This document shows, one piece after another, positions 17,352 to 24,915 of a DNA stretch of 32,441 bases. The DNA is taken from the NCBI GenBank assembly GCA_002372015.1, contig DFIA01000056.1:1-32441 (forward strand), written 5' to 3'. The notes under the pieces are model-generated. The model saw nothing but the letters and a program-made list of their open reading frames with translations. It was not told where the DNA came from and searched no databases. This DNA is from Bacteroidales bacterium UBA3709 (GTDB lineage: Bacteria > Bacteroidota > Bacteroidia > Bacteroidales > UBA932). Positions within the stretch are counted from its first letter, which is position 1. The number at the start of each line of letters is the position of its first letter. Both the position numbers and the translations under genes were made by a program.

Positions 17352-17410
17352 AGATTTGAGCGTTTTAGCATTTTTTAGCGTGGTTGCAAGCAGGCAAATC
17401 TGTCCACCAA
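17352..17410 (-). promoter_or_regulatory. SAM-II-like riboswitch in the metK leader
   Basis: Reading the minus strand 5'->3', GTGG (17407-17404) pairs with CCAC (17383-17380). Inside that loop AGATTTG (17401-17395) pairs with CAAATCT (17358-17352) downstream, forming an H-type pseudoknot. SAM-II conserved pieces are present in the right order: GATTT, then TTGCAA directly before the 3' stem strand, then AAATG and GCTAAAA. It lies about 10 bases after the predicted transcript start and about 67 bases before the metK ATG. The match was made by eye; a covariance search against SAM-II and its long-loop variant would settle the class. Confidence 0.72.
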
Positions 17411-17426
17411 TCAATATATGTGGTTG

Positions 17427-17458
17427 CAAAGGTATGATATTTTCTGTCATAAAAGCAA
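17427..17458 (-). promoter_or_regulatory. Promoter for metK
   Basis: On the minus strand TACCTTTG (17434-17427) with TTG (17458-17456) 21 bases upstream. The transcript would begin near 17420, just ahead of the pseudoknot, giving a leader of about 135 bases before metK. Confidence 0.65.
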
Positions 17459-17510
17459 GAGAAAGGGCGCAAATTCAAATAATAAAATGCAACTTTTGGA
17501 TAAAAGAGTG

Positions 17511-17538
17511 TTGACAATTCAGAAATTTTGTGTTTTTG
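17511..17538 (+). promoter_or_regulatory. Promoter-like pair before short ORF copy A
   Basis: TTGACA at 17511-17516 and TGTTTTTG at 17531-17538, which differs from TAnnTTTG in one base, with 17 bases between TTG and the box. The matching place in copy B (31621-31628) is a perfect TACCTTTG, and both are followed by CGC. The leader to the ATG at 17607 would be about 60 bases and can form a small hairpin (CAAAAT/ATTTTG at 17554-17568). Confidence 0.45.
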
Positions 17539-17606
17539 CGCCTTAGAAAGGCACAAAATACAATTTTGGCCGTTCTGCATACAACTGAAGTATAAATTTA
17601 TCCGCA

Positions 17607-17693
17607 ATGCAAAGTTCCAAATATGTGTCCTTTAAATATAACAGCTTATCTCAAGATGTTGTTCTTGAGTCTATTCCCATGGGATGGTGGTGA
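17607..17693 (+). CDS. Short ORF copy A, 28 codons, unknown peptide family
   Basis: A 28-residue ORF starting MQSSKYVSFK and ending IPMGWW. It has no recognised family and no signal peptide. The support for it is a homologous unit at 31687-31776 with the same start, nearly the same length (29 codons), and identical residues at positions 1, 2, 4, 6, 8, 19, 20, 25 and 26 in a gap-free alignment. Over the first 10 codons the two copies differ at 9 of 30 bases; 8 are transitions, five fall on third positions, four on first positions and none on second positions, as expected under protein-level constraint. Homology also covers the leader block CTGCATACAACTGAA (17575-17589) and extends past the stop (TATCTAA). 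The middle carries compensating 1-base indels. Leader peptide, signalling peptide or RiPP precursor are all possible; none is shown. Confidence 0.5.
   Translation: MQSSKYVSFKYNSLSQDVVLESIPMGWW
17650..17669 (+). other. Conserved hairpin inside short ORF copy A
   Basis: CTCAAG (17650-17655) pairs with CTTGAG (17664-17669) across 8 bases. Copy B has CTCAAT/ATTGAG at the same place, also with an 8-base loop. The inner pair changes from G-C to T-A, one compensatory change, which hints at a selected RNA fold. Confidence 0.4.
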
Positions 17694-17704
17694 TAAATAT
17701 CTAA

Positions 17705-17953
17705 TATTCAGATACTTGGCGTATAGCCCCAACTTCTCTTGATGTGGTAGATAGTTATGGTCATTATGATCTACCTCCTTATCCTGGAGGGCGTGATAAT
17801 GGAGGGCTGGTCTGGAGCCTATATAGCAGTCGATATAGTGTAGCTTGCGCAGCACGTAGGGATGCTACTGGTGGTACCGTATATGATATCGGAGCAAAAA
17901 GTGAGGCTTATGACTCAATTGCGTTAGTCCGTTTAATTCGTAATGTAGATTAG
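17705..17953 (+). pseudogene. Remnant of a surface protein C-terminus (DUF1566/FISUMP-like ending)
   Basis: An open frame of 82 codons bounded upstream by a stop at 17702-17704 and lacking an ATG. It reads DTWRIAPTS near the start, GGRDNGG in the middle and ends ALVRLIRNVD. The 'WR.PTS' and 'VRLIR' pieces recall the last part of DUF1566 or FISUMP-type repeat domains found at the C-termini of Bacteroidota surface proteins. The missing N-terminal part and start suggest a gene fragment left by deletion. GTG at 17744 could open a 69-residue product but would begin in mid-domain. It is followed by a strong terminator, as a real gene end would be. Confidence 0.4.
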
Positions 17954-17971
17954 ACGCTTTTATGTTATCTG

Positions 17972-18040
17972 AAGGCTGATTAAGCCTTAACTGATTTTAA
18001 AGCCCTGCCGGTACAGCTTGCTGCGAAGTGGCAGGGCTTT
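17972..18040 (+). terminator. Double hairpin terminator after the remnant
   Basis: The main stem is AAAGCCCTGCC (17999-18009) with GGCAGGGCTTT (18030-18040), 11 perfect pairs with a 20-base loop, followed by CTTATTT. A smaller hairpin AAGGCT/AGCCTT lies just before it at 17972-17988. It isolates the upstream unit from the TonB receptor gene. Confidence 0.75.
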
Positions 18041-18098
18041 CTTATTTAGACGCGCTTACCTTGTTTTTTGTTTCAGGCAAGATTTATCGCAAACATTA

Positions 18099-18130
18099 TT
18101 GGGAATTGTCTTTGTGATTTTGTATCTTCG
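18099..18130 (+). promoter_or_regulatory. Promoter for the TonB-dependent receptor
   Basis: TTG at 18099-18101, 21 bases, then TATCTTCG at 18123-18130, one base off the TAnnTTTG form. The leader before the ATG at 18173 would be about 35 bases and A/T-rich. Confidence 0.45.
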
Positions 18131-18172
18131 CACGTTGGAAAACAAATAACAAAACCTTATATTCAATTTTTT

Positions 18173-21100
18173 ATGAAAAAAACTATTAAACTCTTTACTT
18201 TGCTGGTTATGAGTATGTTTGTAGCTTCGGGCGTATTTGCTCAGGTTACAACCTCTTCTATGAGTGGTAAGGTAAGTGAAAAAGACGGAGCAGGCGTGGC
18301 CGGTGCTACTGTTGTTGCAACCCACACTCCTTCCGGCACTAAGTACTACTCTATTACCGATGCAAACGGTAATTACCGGATTCCAAACATGCGTGTTGGT
18401 GGTCCTTATGAAGTTACTGTTTCTTTGTTAGGTTATGCAGATGCTAAAACAGATGGCGCATACCTAAAGTTGGGAGAAAACTTTGTGCGTAACATAACCA
18501 TCAGCGAGCAGGCAATTGCTTTGGATGTAATTACGGTGCGTGCGGGTGTAGTTAATCCTATGTTGAATTCAGACAAGAATGGTGCTTCTACCAATATCAG
18601 CACCGCTCAACTCCGTCAGCTTCCTTCAATTAGCAGGGGTATTACAGACTTTACAAAACTAACTCCTCAGGCTAATGGAACTTCTTTTGGCGGAAGAGAC
18701 AACAGAATGAACACCATTACCATAGACGGTGCTGCATTTAACAACAACTTTGGGTTGAGTACTTCTCAGATTCTTCCTGGTGGACAGGCTCAGCCAATAG
18801 CTTTGGATGCAATTGAAGAAATTACAGTAAATCTGGCTCCGTTTGATATTCGTCAGAGCCAGTTTACAGGAGCTTCTATCAATGCTGTTACAAAGAGTGG
18901 TACAAACACTTTTTCAGGAAGTGTATATTCTTATTTCAGACCTAAATCATTTACAGGAAATAAAGTAGGTAACAGCACTGTTGCCGGAGCCCGTGAGTCT
19001 AAGGCTCAGACCTTTGGACTTACCTTTGGCGGTCCTATAGTAAAGGATAAATTGTTCTTCTTTATCAGCGGTGAATTGGAGAAGACTACAAAGCCTTCCG
19101 GTGCTTGGGAACCAAGTACTACCGGAGTAGCCGACAACTCTACCAGAACATCCAGAACAACTGTAGCAGATCTTGAGAAGATGCACAATTATCTGCTTAC
19201 TACATACGGATATGATGCAGGACCATATCAGAACTTCCGTAATTTTGAAGAAAAGAACCACAAGATTCTTGCAAGAATAGACTGGAATATTAACAGAAGT
19301 AATAAGTTCACTCTCCGCTATAACGAGGTAGTGGGAACTTCAGATGTTCTTACAAATGCAACATCTGCCCCAGGAACAAGAGGTTCCGGCCGTATTTCTG
19401 CTCAGTCTGTAGCTTTCCAGAATGCATGGTATGGTTTTGAGAATACTGTAAGAAGTATTACCGCTGAACTTAACTCAAACTGGAATAGAGTGTCTAACAA
19501 CTTCCTTGCTTCTTACACAATGATAGAAGACAAGAGAACATCTGATTCAGACATATTTCCTTTTGTAGATATTTATAAGGGTGGCGACCAATACATGTCT
19601 TTTGGTTATGAACTTTTCTCTTACAACAACGATGTAAAGAACAACACTCTCACAATTAAGGATAATGTTTCATTCTCTCTTGGTGCTCACAATATTACAG
19701 TTGGTGCTGGTTATGATCAGCTCTTCTTTAAGAACAACTACATGAGAGAAGGTACTTCTTATTACAGATACGATTATAACAATACTGTAGATCCAGCAAC
19801 TGGTATTTCATACGTAGATGGTATGGAAGCTTTCTATGCTGGCGCAACTCCTACAGCTTTTGCTATTCAGTATGCCTATAAGGCAGGCGAGATGCCGGGT
19901 GTTGAACTTTCTTTCGGAATGGCTTCTCTTTATGCTCAGGATGAGTGGAAGGTTTCTGATAACCTGAAACTTACTTATGGTTTGAGAGCTGAGCTTCCAA
20001 TATATTTGAACAAGTTAGATACAAACCACGAGGTAGATGCCTACAAGTTTAACGAGTGGAACAACAAGTGGAGAGATCACTATGCAGTGGGTGTAAAAGC
20101 TGAGAAAAACTATAGTATCCAGAGCGGTAAATGGCCTAAGAGCAAAGTACAGTTCTCTCCAAGACTTGGTTTTAACTGGGATGTTCTTGGCGACAGATCT
20201 GTTCAGGTACGTGGAGGTACAGGCTTGTTCTCAGGTTTCCTTCCATTTGTATGGTTTACCAACCAGCCAAATGGTTCTGGTATGATTCAGTCTCCTGAGG
20301 TAACAATAACCAACCTTTCTACTTTGGCGGCCAACGGTATTAAGTTTAACCCTGATTTCAGAAATCAGATAGACAACAATCCTACACTTCTGCCTACCAC
20401 TCCTGGTAAACTTCCTAACAACCCTGCATTGTGCGAGGTTTCAAAGGACTTTAAGATGCCTCAGGTTTGGAGAAGTAACATTGCAGTAGATATAGAGCTT
20501 CCTTGGAACATGGTTCTTACTTTGGAAGAAATCTTTACAAAAGATATCAACGCTGTAATGCAGAAGAATATAAATATGGAGTATGCTGCAGGTTATTATG
20601 CCGGTGCAGACAGAAGACCTTACTGGACTACTCAGAAGATAAACAGCAATGTAGGTTCTGCTATGCTCCTTACCAATACTCATAAGGGTTTCCAAAACTC
20701 TCTTACTGCACAACTGACTAAGAATGCAAGCAGAGGATTCTCAGGTAGTATTGCCTACACTTATACAGTGGCTAAAGACATTACTTCCAACCCTGGTTCA
20801 ACTGCAGCTTCTGCTTGGAGCTCAAACCCAGCTATCAACTTCTTGAACGATCCTGAACTCAGCTACTCAAACTTTGCTATTCCTCATAGAGTGGTAGGTA
20901 ATCTTGCTTACAGATTTGAGTGGGCCGGCCATTGCGCTACAACCATATCTCTCCTTTATACAGGAGGTGCACAGGGAAGATGCAACTGGATGTATTCAAA
21001 CGATATGAACAGAGATGGCTACACAGCAGATCTTATGTACATACCGGCATCTGCTTCTGAGGTTCAGTTTGCCGATTACACATATACATGGAGAGATGGC

Positions 21101-21577
21101 GGTACTACTTACAATGTAGTGGTGCCTGCTGCTAAAGCTCAGGCTGCTTTCTGGAATTATGTAAACGATACTAAGTACCTTCGCAAGCATAAAGGAGAAT
21201 ATGCAAAGAGATTTGCATACGTAGCTCCTTGGCACAACAGATGGGATTTTAAGATTATGCAGGATATCTTCACTAACTTTGGAACAAACCGTAGATTTAC
21301 TCTTCAGGCAAGCTTAGACATTGTAAATGTAGGTAACCTTCTTAACAAGAAGTGGGGTGCTTATAAGAGCATGGCTAATCAGAGTTATGATAACCTCCGT
21401 CCGCTTACATTTGTGAAAGCCGTTGATGGAGTTCCTACATACAGGCTGAATGCTGCGGCTACAGCTAACGATCCGCAGAGTGTTATAGATAACTTCTTCA
21501 GCAGCAACTCTTGGAAGAAGACGGTTTCTACAAGCTCTACTTGGGGAATGATGTTTGGTGTAAGACTCCTCTTCTAA
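18173..21577 (+). CDS. Oar-like TonB-dependent receptor with carboxypeptidase-regulatory domain
   Basis: An outer-membrane receptor of 1134 residues. The signal peptide (MKKTIKLFTLLVMSMFVASG, cut after VFA near 23) is followed by a carboxypeptidase-regulatory-like beta domain at about 28-112 (MSGKVSEKDGAGVAGATVV ... YRIPNMRVGG). A plug domain comes at about 120-235 (ITIDGAAFNNNFG, VNLAPFDIRQSQFTGASINA, TKSGTN), and the rest is the barrel, ending WGMMFGVRLLF with C-terminal Phe. The plug wording is that of Oar-like receptors, not SusC, and there is no susD next to it. Substrate unknown. The open frame reaches back to 18068, but that part lies before the promoter box and encodes no signal peptide. 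The gene is flanked by terminators on both sides and is monocistronic. Confidence 0.93.
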   Translation: MKKTIKLFTLLVMSMFVASGVFAQVTTSSMSGKVSEKDGAGVAGATVVATHTPSGTKYYSITDANGNYRIPNMRVGGPYEVTVSLLGYADAKTDGAYLKLGENFVRNITISEQAIALDVITVRAGVVNPMLNSDKNGASTNISTAQLRQLPSISRGITDFTKLTPQANGTSFGGRDNRMNTITIDGAAFNNNFGLSTSQILPGGQAQPIALDAIEEITVNLAPFDIRQSQFTGASINAVTKSGTNTFSGSVYSYFRPKSFTGNKVGNSTVAGARESKAQTFGLTFGGPIVKDKLFFFISGELEKTTKPSGAWEPSTTGVADNSTRTSRTTVADLEKMHNYLLTTYGYDAGPYQNFRNFEEKNHKILARIDWNINRSNKFTLRYNEVVGTSDVLTNATSAPGTRGSGRISAQSVAFQNAWYGFENTVRSITAELNSNWNRVSNNFLASYTMIEDKRTSDSDIFPFVDIYKGGDQYMSFGYELFSYNNDVKNNTLTIKDNVSFSLGAHNITVGAGYDQLFFKNNYMREGTSYYRYDYNNTVDPATGISYVDGMEAFYAGATPTAFAIQYAYKAGEMPGVELSFGMASLYAQDEWKVSDNLKLTYGLRAELPIYLNKLDTNHEVDAYKFNEWNNKWRDHYAVGVKAEKNYSIQSGKWPKSKVQFSPRLGFNWDVLGDRSVQVRGGTGLFSGFLPFVWFTNQPNGSGMIQSPEVTITNLSTLAANGIKFNPDFRNQIDNNPTLLPTTPGKLPNNPALCEVSKDFKMPQVWRSNIAVDIELPWNMVLTLEEIFTKDINAVMQKNINMEYAAGYYAGADRRPYWTTQKINSNVGSAMLLTNTHKGFQNSLTAQLTKNASRGFSGSIAYTYTVAKDITSNPGSTAASAWSSNPAINFLNDPELSYSNFAIPHRVVGNLAYRFEWAGHCATTISLLYTGGAQGRCNWMYSNDMNRDGYTADLMYIPASASEVQFADYTYTWRDGGTTYNVVVPAAKAQAAFWNYVNDTKYLRKHKGEYAKRFAYVAPWHNRWDFKIMQDIFTNFGTNRRFTLQASLDIVNVGNLLNKKWGAYKSMANQSYDNLRPLTFVKAVDGVPTYRLNAAATANDPQSVIDNFFSSNSWKKTVSTSSTWGMMFGVRLLF

Positions 21578-21603
21578 TAGCAAGTTGTAGCTAACCGATT
21601 GCA

Positions 21604-21635
21604 AAAATAGGCCGACTTTTTAGCCGGCCTATTTT
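21604..21635. terminator. Bidirectional terminator between the TonB receptor and DUF4270 genes
   Basis: AAAATAGGCCG (21604-21614) pairs with CGGCCTATTTT (21625-21635), an 11-bp perfect stem with a 10-base loop. A-tract and T-tract edges suit use from both strands. It lies 27 bases past the receptor stop and about 50 past the DUF4270 stop. Confidence 0.85.
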
Positions 21636-21687
21636 GTTGTTGAGTGTATAAGTTAAGATATAGTTTCCTTTATCTTTTCTTTATGGG

Positions 21688-23088
21688 TTAATCGCTCATT
21701 ACAGTATAGACAATCTTTAGTTTTGGGTAGTTGCTATGCAGCGGACCGTTGAGTTTGGCTATAGAGTAGGAGTCTCTTTGCAGAGAGAATGTGGTAAAAG
21801 AATTAGATGAGTAGTAAGAACTGTTTGTGTGTGAACTTATAGCAGAAAACCACATGGCATATTTTTTCCAGTTGGCCTGAATGTCTGCTATATCGTTGTT
21901 TACCAAATTCTGTACGGTGCTTGAAATATCTCCCGTAAAACAACTTAAAGACCTGTTTATATTGCCTGCATAGTTGTTGTCTGAATAAACATCGTTTAAC
22001 GGATTGTATGAGAAGCCCACAGCGTCTTTATTGCGAAAATGAGGGTAAAGGCTTGCCGGAAAATACTTGTTTATAAAATCTACGGTAGAATTATCTGTAA
22101 CAAATGGCAGGGTGTACGTAGCTTTACAAATAAGAACCTTTTTAGGGTCGAGCCCTTCGCTTGCCAACCAGTTGTTTAAAACGTTTTTTAATTTTATAGG
22201 GTCTGTGTATGCTTTAAGGCCTCCCAAACCTTCTACGGTAATATATTCTTTATCTGCAGAACTTTCCTGATATTTAGATTCATAGGTGCTGATATTCAAG
22301 ATGCTTGTATTGGAGGCAAATGGAATAATGATTGTGGTATCTTTTCTGGCTAACCCGGCCTGCCAGGTTGGCTGAAAACTGAAAGTTAAATAAATGAAAG
22401 ATTCTGCATTGGAAAAAGCATTCAGCCTGCCGCCATAGGTGCCTTCGGCAGGAGGGTCGCAGGTAAAGAACAGGCCCTTGAATCTGTTCATAAAGTGCGA
22501 AGCGGAATCCAATTCAAGATCTGTTGCACTCAAAAGTAATTGCCCGAAACTCTTTTTTAGCCATATCCTAAGCGTATCGCCACCTGTATAAACCACACCG
22601 CCGCTATCTATCGGTGTATGTATATAGTCTGTATCTTTGAGTGGCACGTTGTACCTGTGAGTTGAGTCAATAACTTTTGTTGTTCTGTAAACGTGAATAT
22701 TTTGCGGCAGCCCTTGCTGGCTTTCGTCCATAATATAGCTACCGGATTTACCAATAGTCAGGTATATATTTTTAATTTGTCGGTCTCTGCCAAGATTGGC
22801 TTTGCGTACAGAAAAATAGGCATAGTTTGTTGCAAAAGAGCTTGTAGATAAACCAAACTCTGGTGTTCTTATAGCTCCGAGCAGGGCTGTTTCTGTAGAA
22901 AGAGCCTGAACACTATCCATCATCCTTGTCTGAAGCGGAAGAGGAAGTTCAACGGTACTTAACTTTAGGGCATACTCATCCGGTATGTTATCTATGCCTA
23001 AAGTTTTATCTATGTCTATACAGGATGTGAAAAAAAATGTTGTGAATATTGCTGCTGATAGAACAACCGCACTGAATCTTGAATGCAT
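21688..23088 (-). CDS. DUF4270 lipoprotein
   Basis: A 466-residue lipoprotein of the DUF4270 type. The N-terminus has a signal peptide with lipobox FTSC at Cys23, followed by IDIDKTLGIDNIPDEYALKLSTVELPL, which is typical of the family start. The rest is a beta-rich region with repeated short strands (TDYIHTPIDSGGVVYTGGDTL, YITVEGLGGLKAY, SYSIAKLNGPL), ending LKIVYTVMSD. The start codon overlaps the stop of the upstream GT5 gene as TAATG, so the two are probably translationally coupled. Function unknown; the Bacteroidota-specific pairing with a short glycogen-synthase-like protein recurs, in my recollection, in related genomes. Confidence 0.85.
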   Translation of the reverse strand: MHSRFSAVVLSAAIFTTFFFTSCIDIDKTLGIDNIPDEYALKLSTVELPLPLQTRMMDSVQALSTETALLGAIRTPEFGLSTSSFATNYAYFSVRKANLGRDRQIKNIYLTIGKSGSYIMDESQQGLPQNIHVYRTTKVIDSTHRYNVPLKDTDYIHTPIDSGGVVYTGGDTLRIWLKKSFGQLLLSATDLELDSASHFMNRFKGLFFTCDPPAEGTYGGRLNAFSNAESFIYLTFSFQPTWQAGLARKDTTIIIPFASNTSILNISTYESKYQESSADKEYITVEGLGGLKAYTDPIKLKNVLNNWLASEGLDPKKVLICKATYTLPFVTDNSTVDFINKYFPASLYPHFRNKDAVGFSYNPLNDVYSDNNYAGNINRSLSCFTGDISSTVQNLVNNDIADIQANWKKYAMWFSAISSHTNSSYYSSNSFTTFSLQRDSYSIAKLNGPLHSNYPKLKIVYTVMSD

Positions 23089-23915
23089 TACTCTTTCAAA
23101 AATTTTCCGTAAAACTTAATGTATTTGCTTGTATATGCAGCTGTATTTCCTTCTGTAATTTCGGTAAAAGCTAAAGTTGGTATTTTTTCTTTGGCGGCAT
23201 AGTCTGTTATTTCTTTGCTCACGCTTTTGCCGGCTACAATCAAACCATCTGCATATTTAACGGCAAGTTTAGCAAGATTTATGCCAGTAGGGTTATTGAG
23301 CAATTCTACATCGGCAGGTTTAACGTTTCCGGCTACAATTTTTTTTGCAAAATCTGAAGAGAATTTTTCTTTACCTATTTCGTCGTAGATAGATACAATA
23401 ACCTTGCAGTCTGTGAATATAGGGTCTGCCTTAAAAGCCTTTTTGAGGTACATGGGAACAAGATTTGCTATCCAGCCGTTGCAGTGTACAATGGTAGGTT
23501 GCCATCTTAGTTTCTTAACAGTTTCCAGAACACCTCTGGCAAAGAGAATAGCCCTTTCATCGTTATCTGTAATGAACTTGTTTTTTTCATCTCGGAAAAT
23601 GAATTTACGCTTGAAGTAATCTTCATTTTCTATAAAATATACCTGAACTCTTGCTTGCTGAATAGAAGCAACCTTTATGATGAGCGGCCTGTCTATTTCG
23701 TTAACCACAATGTTCATTCCAGATAGGCGTATAACCTCGTGGAGCTGATTCCTCCTTTCGTTTATACAGCCATATTTAGGCATAAAGGATCTGATTTCCA
23801 TTCCGCTTTCCTGAGAAGCTTGTGGCATATATCTGCCAACAATAGATACAGGATTCTCCGGCACGTATGGAGTTATCTCTGAACTGATGTATAAGACTCT
23901 GACAGGCGTTTTCAT
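23088..23915 (-). CDS. Truncated GT5 glycogen/starch synthase-like protein, N-terminal domain only
   Basis: A 275-residue protein related to the N-terminal Rossmann half of GlgA glycogen synthases. It opens VLYISSEITPYVPE, then RYMPQASQESGMEIRSFMPKYG, and later has WQPTIVHCNGWIANLVPMYLK, the usual 'H.hDW.t.l.p.yl' block. The C-terminal half that carries most ADP-glucose contacts is absent. The KxGGL motif expected soon after the first strand is replaced by ENPVSIVGR. Classical glycogen synthesis is therefore unlikely. The short length is seen in a Bacteroidota subgroup, so it is probably a family form and not a fresh truncation. The start at 23915 (MKTPVRVLYI) is preferred over the longer frame to 24023, which would cross the promoter-like box at 23932-23939. 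It is translationally coupled to the DUF4270 gene. Confidence 0.83.
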   Translation of the reverse strand: MKTPVRVLYISSEITPYVPENPVSIVGRYMPQASQESGMEIRSFMPKYGCINERRNQLHEVIRLSGMNIVVNEIDRPLIIKVASIQQARVQVYFIENEDYFKRKFIFRDEKNKFITDNDERAILFARGVLETVKKLRWQPTIVHCNGWIANLVPMYLKKAFKADPIFTDCKVIVSIYDEIGKEKFSSDFAKKIVAGNVKPADVELLNNPTGINLAKLAVKYADGLIVAGKSVSKEITDYAAKEKIPTLAFTEITEGNTAAYTSKYIKFYGKFLKE

Positions 23916-23931
23916 CTGTAAACAGTTTACG

Positions 23932-23939
23932 CAAAGATA
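23932..23939 (-). promoter_or_regulatory. -7 box for the GT5-DUF4270 operon
   Basis: TATCTTTG on the minus strand, 16 bases before the ATG at 23915. No good -33 TTG was found at the right distance. Confidence 0.45.
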
Positions 23940-23971
23940 AGAAAATTTTTTAACTATTGCTCCCATTTTTA

Positions 23972-23979
23972 TATCTTTG
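23972..23979 (+). promoter_or_regulatory. -7 box for the ftsX operon
   Basis: TATCTTTG, a full TAnnTTTG match, 42 bases before the preferred ftsX ATG at 24022. The -33 region is a T-rich stretch without a clear TTG. Confidence 0.5.
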
Positions 23980-24021
23980 GCGAATAAAAAGTTGCAGTAA
24001 AAAGTTCTGGTGAAGAGCTGC

Positions 24022-24900
24022 ATGACTATAAAGGAAAAGAAATATCTGAGAGGTAGATTTTGGCGTTTCTACATATCCTCCGTAATAAGCATTTCTCTTG
24101 TGCTTTTTATAGTGGGTTTGTTTGCTGTTCTTTATTTGAGCGTGAGCAGGGTATCTGCCTATTTCAAAGAAAACGTAAAGATTTCGGTAATACTATCAAG
24201 CCAGGTGTCGCCTTCGCAGGCCGAGCAGTTTGTCGTGAATTTAGAGCAAATGCCTCAGGTAGCATCGGCCGAACTTATTTCACAGGAGAGGGGTACGGAA
24301 GAAATGAAGGAGTTTTTGGGCGAGGACTTTTTGGATATATTTGAATCTAACCCGATACCGGCATCTGTAAATCTCCAGCTTAAAAATGCCTATTTCCATG
24401 CCGACAGCATAGCTCGGCTTAGAGCCGTTCTGTGTGAGGATGTAATGGTTGAAGATGTTATATATCAGGAAGGTATAATATCTACTATAAACGATAACTT
24501 AAAAACGGTAGGCCTTATATTCGCCGGCTTTATACTGCTGCTGGCCATTATTTCTATAGTGCTTATAAACAATACGGTTAGGTTAAATATATTTTCTCGT
24601 AGATTTTCCATACGTACTATGCAGTTGGTGGGTGCTACAAGAGGAGTTATATGCCGTCCGTTCCTATACAATTCCATATTGCAGGGTGCGGTAAGCGGAG
24701 TAATTGCTACATTTGCACTGTTTGGGGCATGGATTTTTGTTTCCAAACAGGTACCGCAACTGGAGTTGCTGGTAAACAAAGAGGCGTTCTTGTATTGTGG
24801 GGCGGCTTTGGTGATTTTGGGCATATTGCTCTGTTTTGTATGTACCAGCCTTATAGTTCGTAAAGTAACTTTATTGCCGGTAGATAAGTTGTATGTTTAG
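24022..24900 (+). CDS. ftsX: Cell division protein FtsX (permease-like)
   Basis: FtsX is the membrane half of the FtsEX complex, which couples ATP use by FtsE to control of cell-wall hydrolases at the septum. The 292-residue protein has the standard plan: a short cytoplasmic N-terminus rich in Lys and Arg (KEKKYLRGRFWRFY), a first membrane segment (ISLVLFIVGLFAVLYL), an extracytoplasmic domain with VKISVILS at its start, and three C-terminal membrane segments (GLIFAGFILLLAIISIVLI, then AVSGVIATFALFGAWIF, then LVILGILLCFVCTSLIV). The conserved stretch between the second and third includes RTMQLVGATRGVICRPFL. ftsE is not in the window. A GTG at 24010 could add four residues. It heads a tight operon with DUF3098, uppP and lpxH. 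Confidence 0.93.
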   Translation: MTIKEKKYLRGRFWRFYISSVISISLVLFIVGLFAVLYLSVSRVSAYFKENVKISVILSSQVSPSQAEQFVVNLEQMPQVASAELISQERGTEEMKEFLGEDFLDIFESNPIPASVNLQLKNAYFHADSIARLRAVLCEDVMVEDVIYQEGIISTINDNLKTVGLIFAGFILLLAIISIVLINNTVRLNIFSRRFSIRTMQLVGATRGVICRPFLYNSILQGAVSGVIATFALFGAWIFVSKQVPQLELLVNKEAFLYCGAALVILGILLCFVCTSLIVRKVTLLPVDKLYV

Positions 24901-24915
24901 AAAAGAAAAATAAAT

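Noticed and set aside
18068..18172. N-terminal extension of the TonB-dependent receptor
   Set aside because: It precedes and spans the promoter box, and the ATG at 18173 gives a perfect signal peptide.
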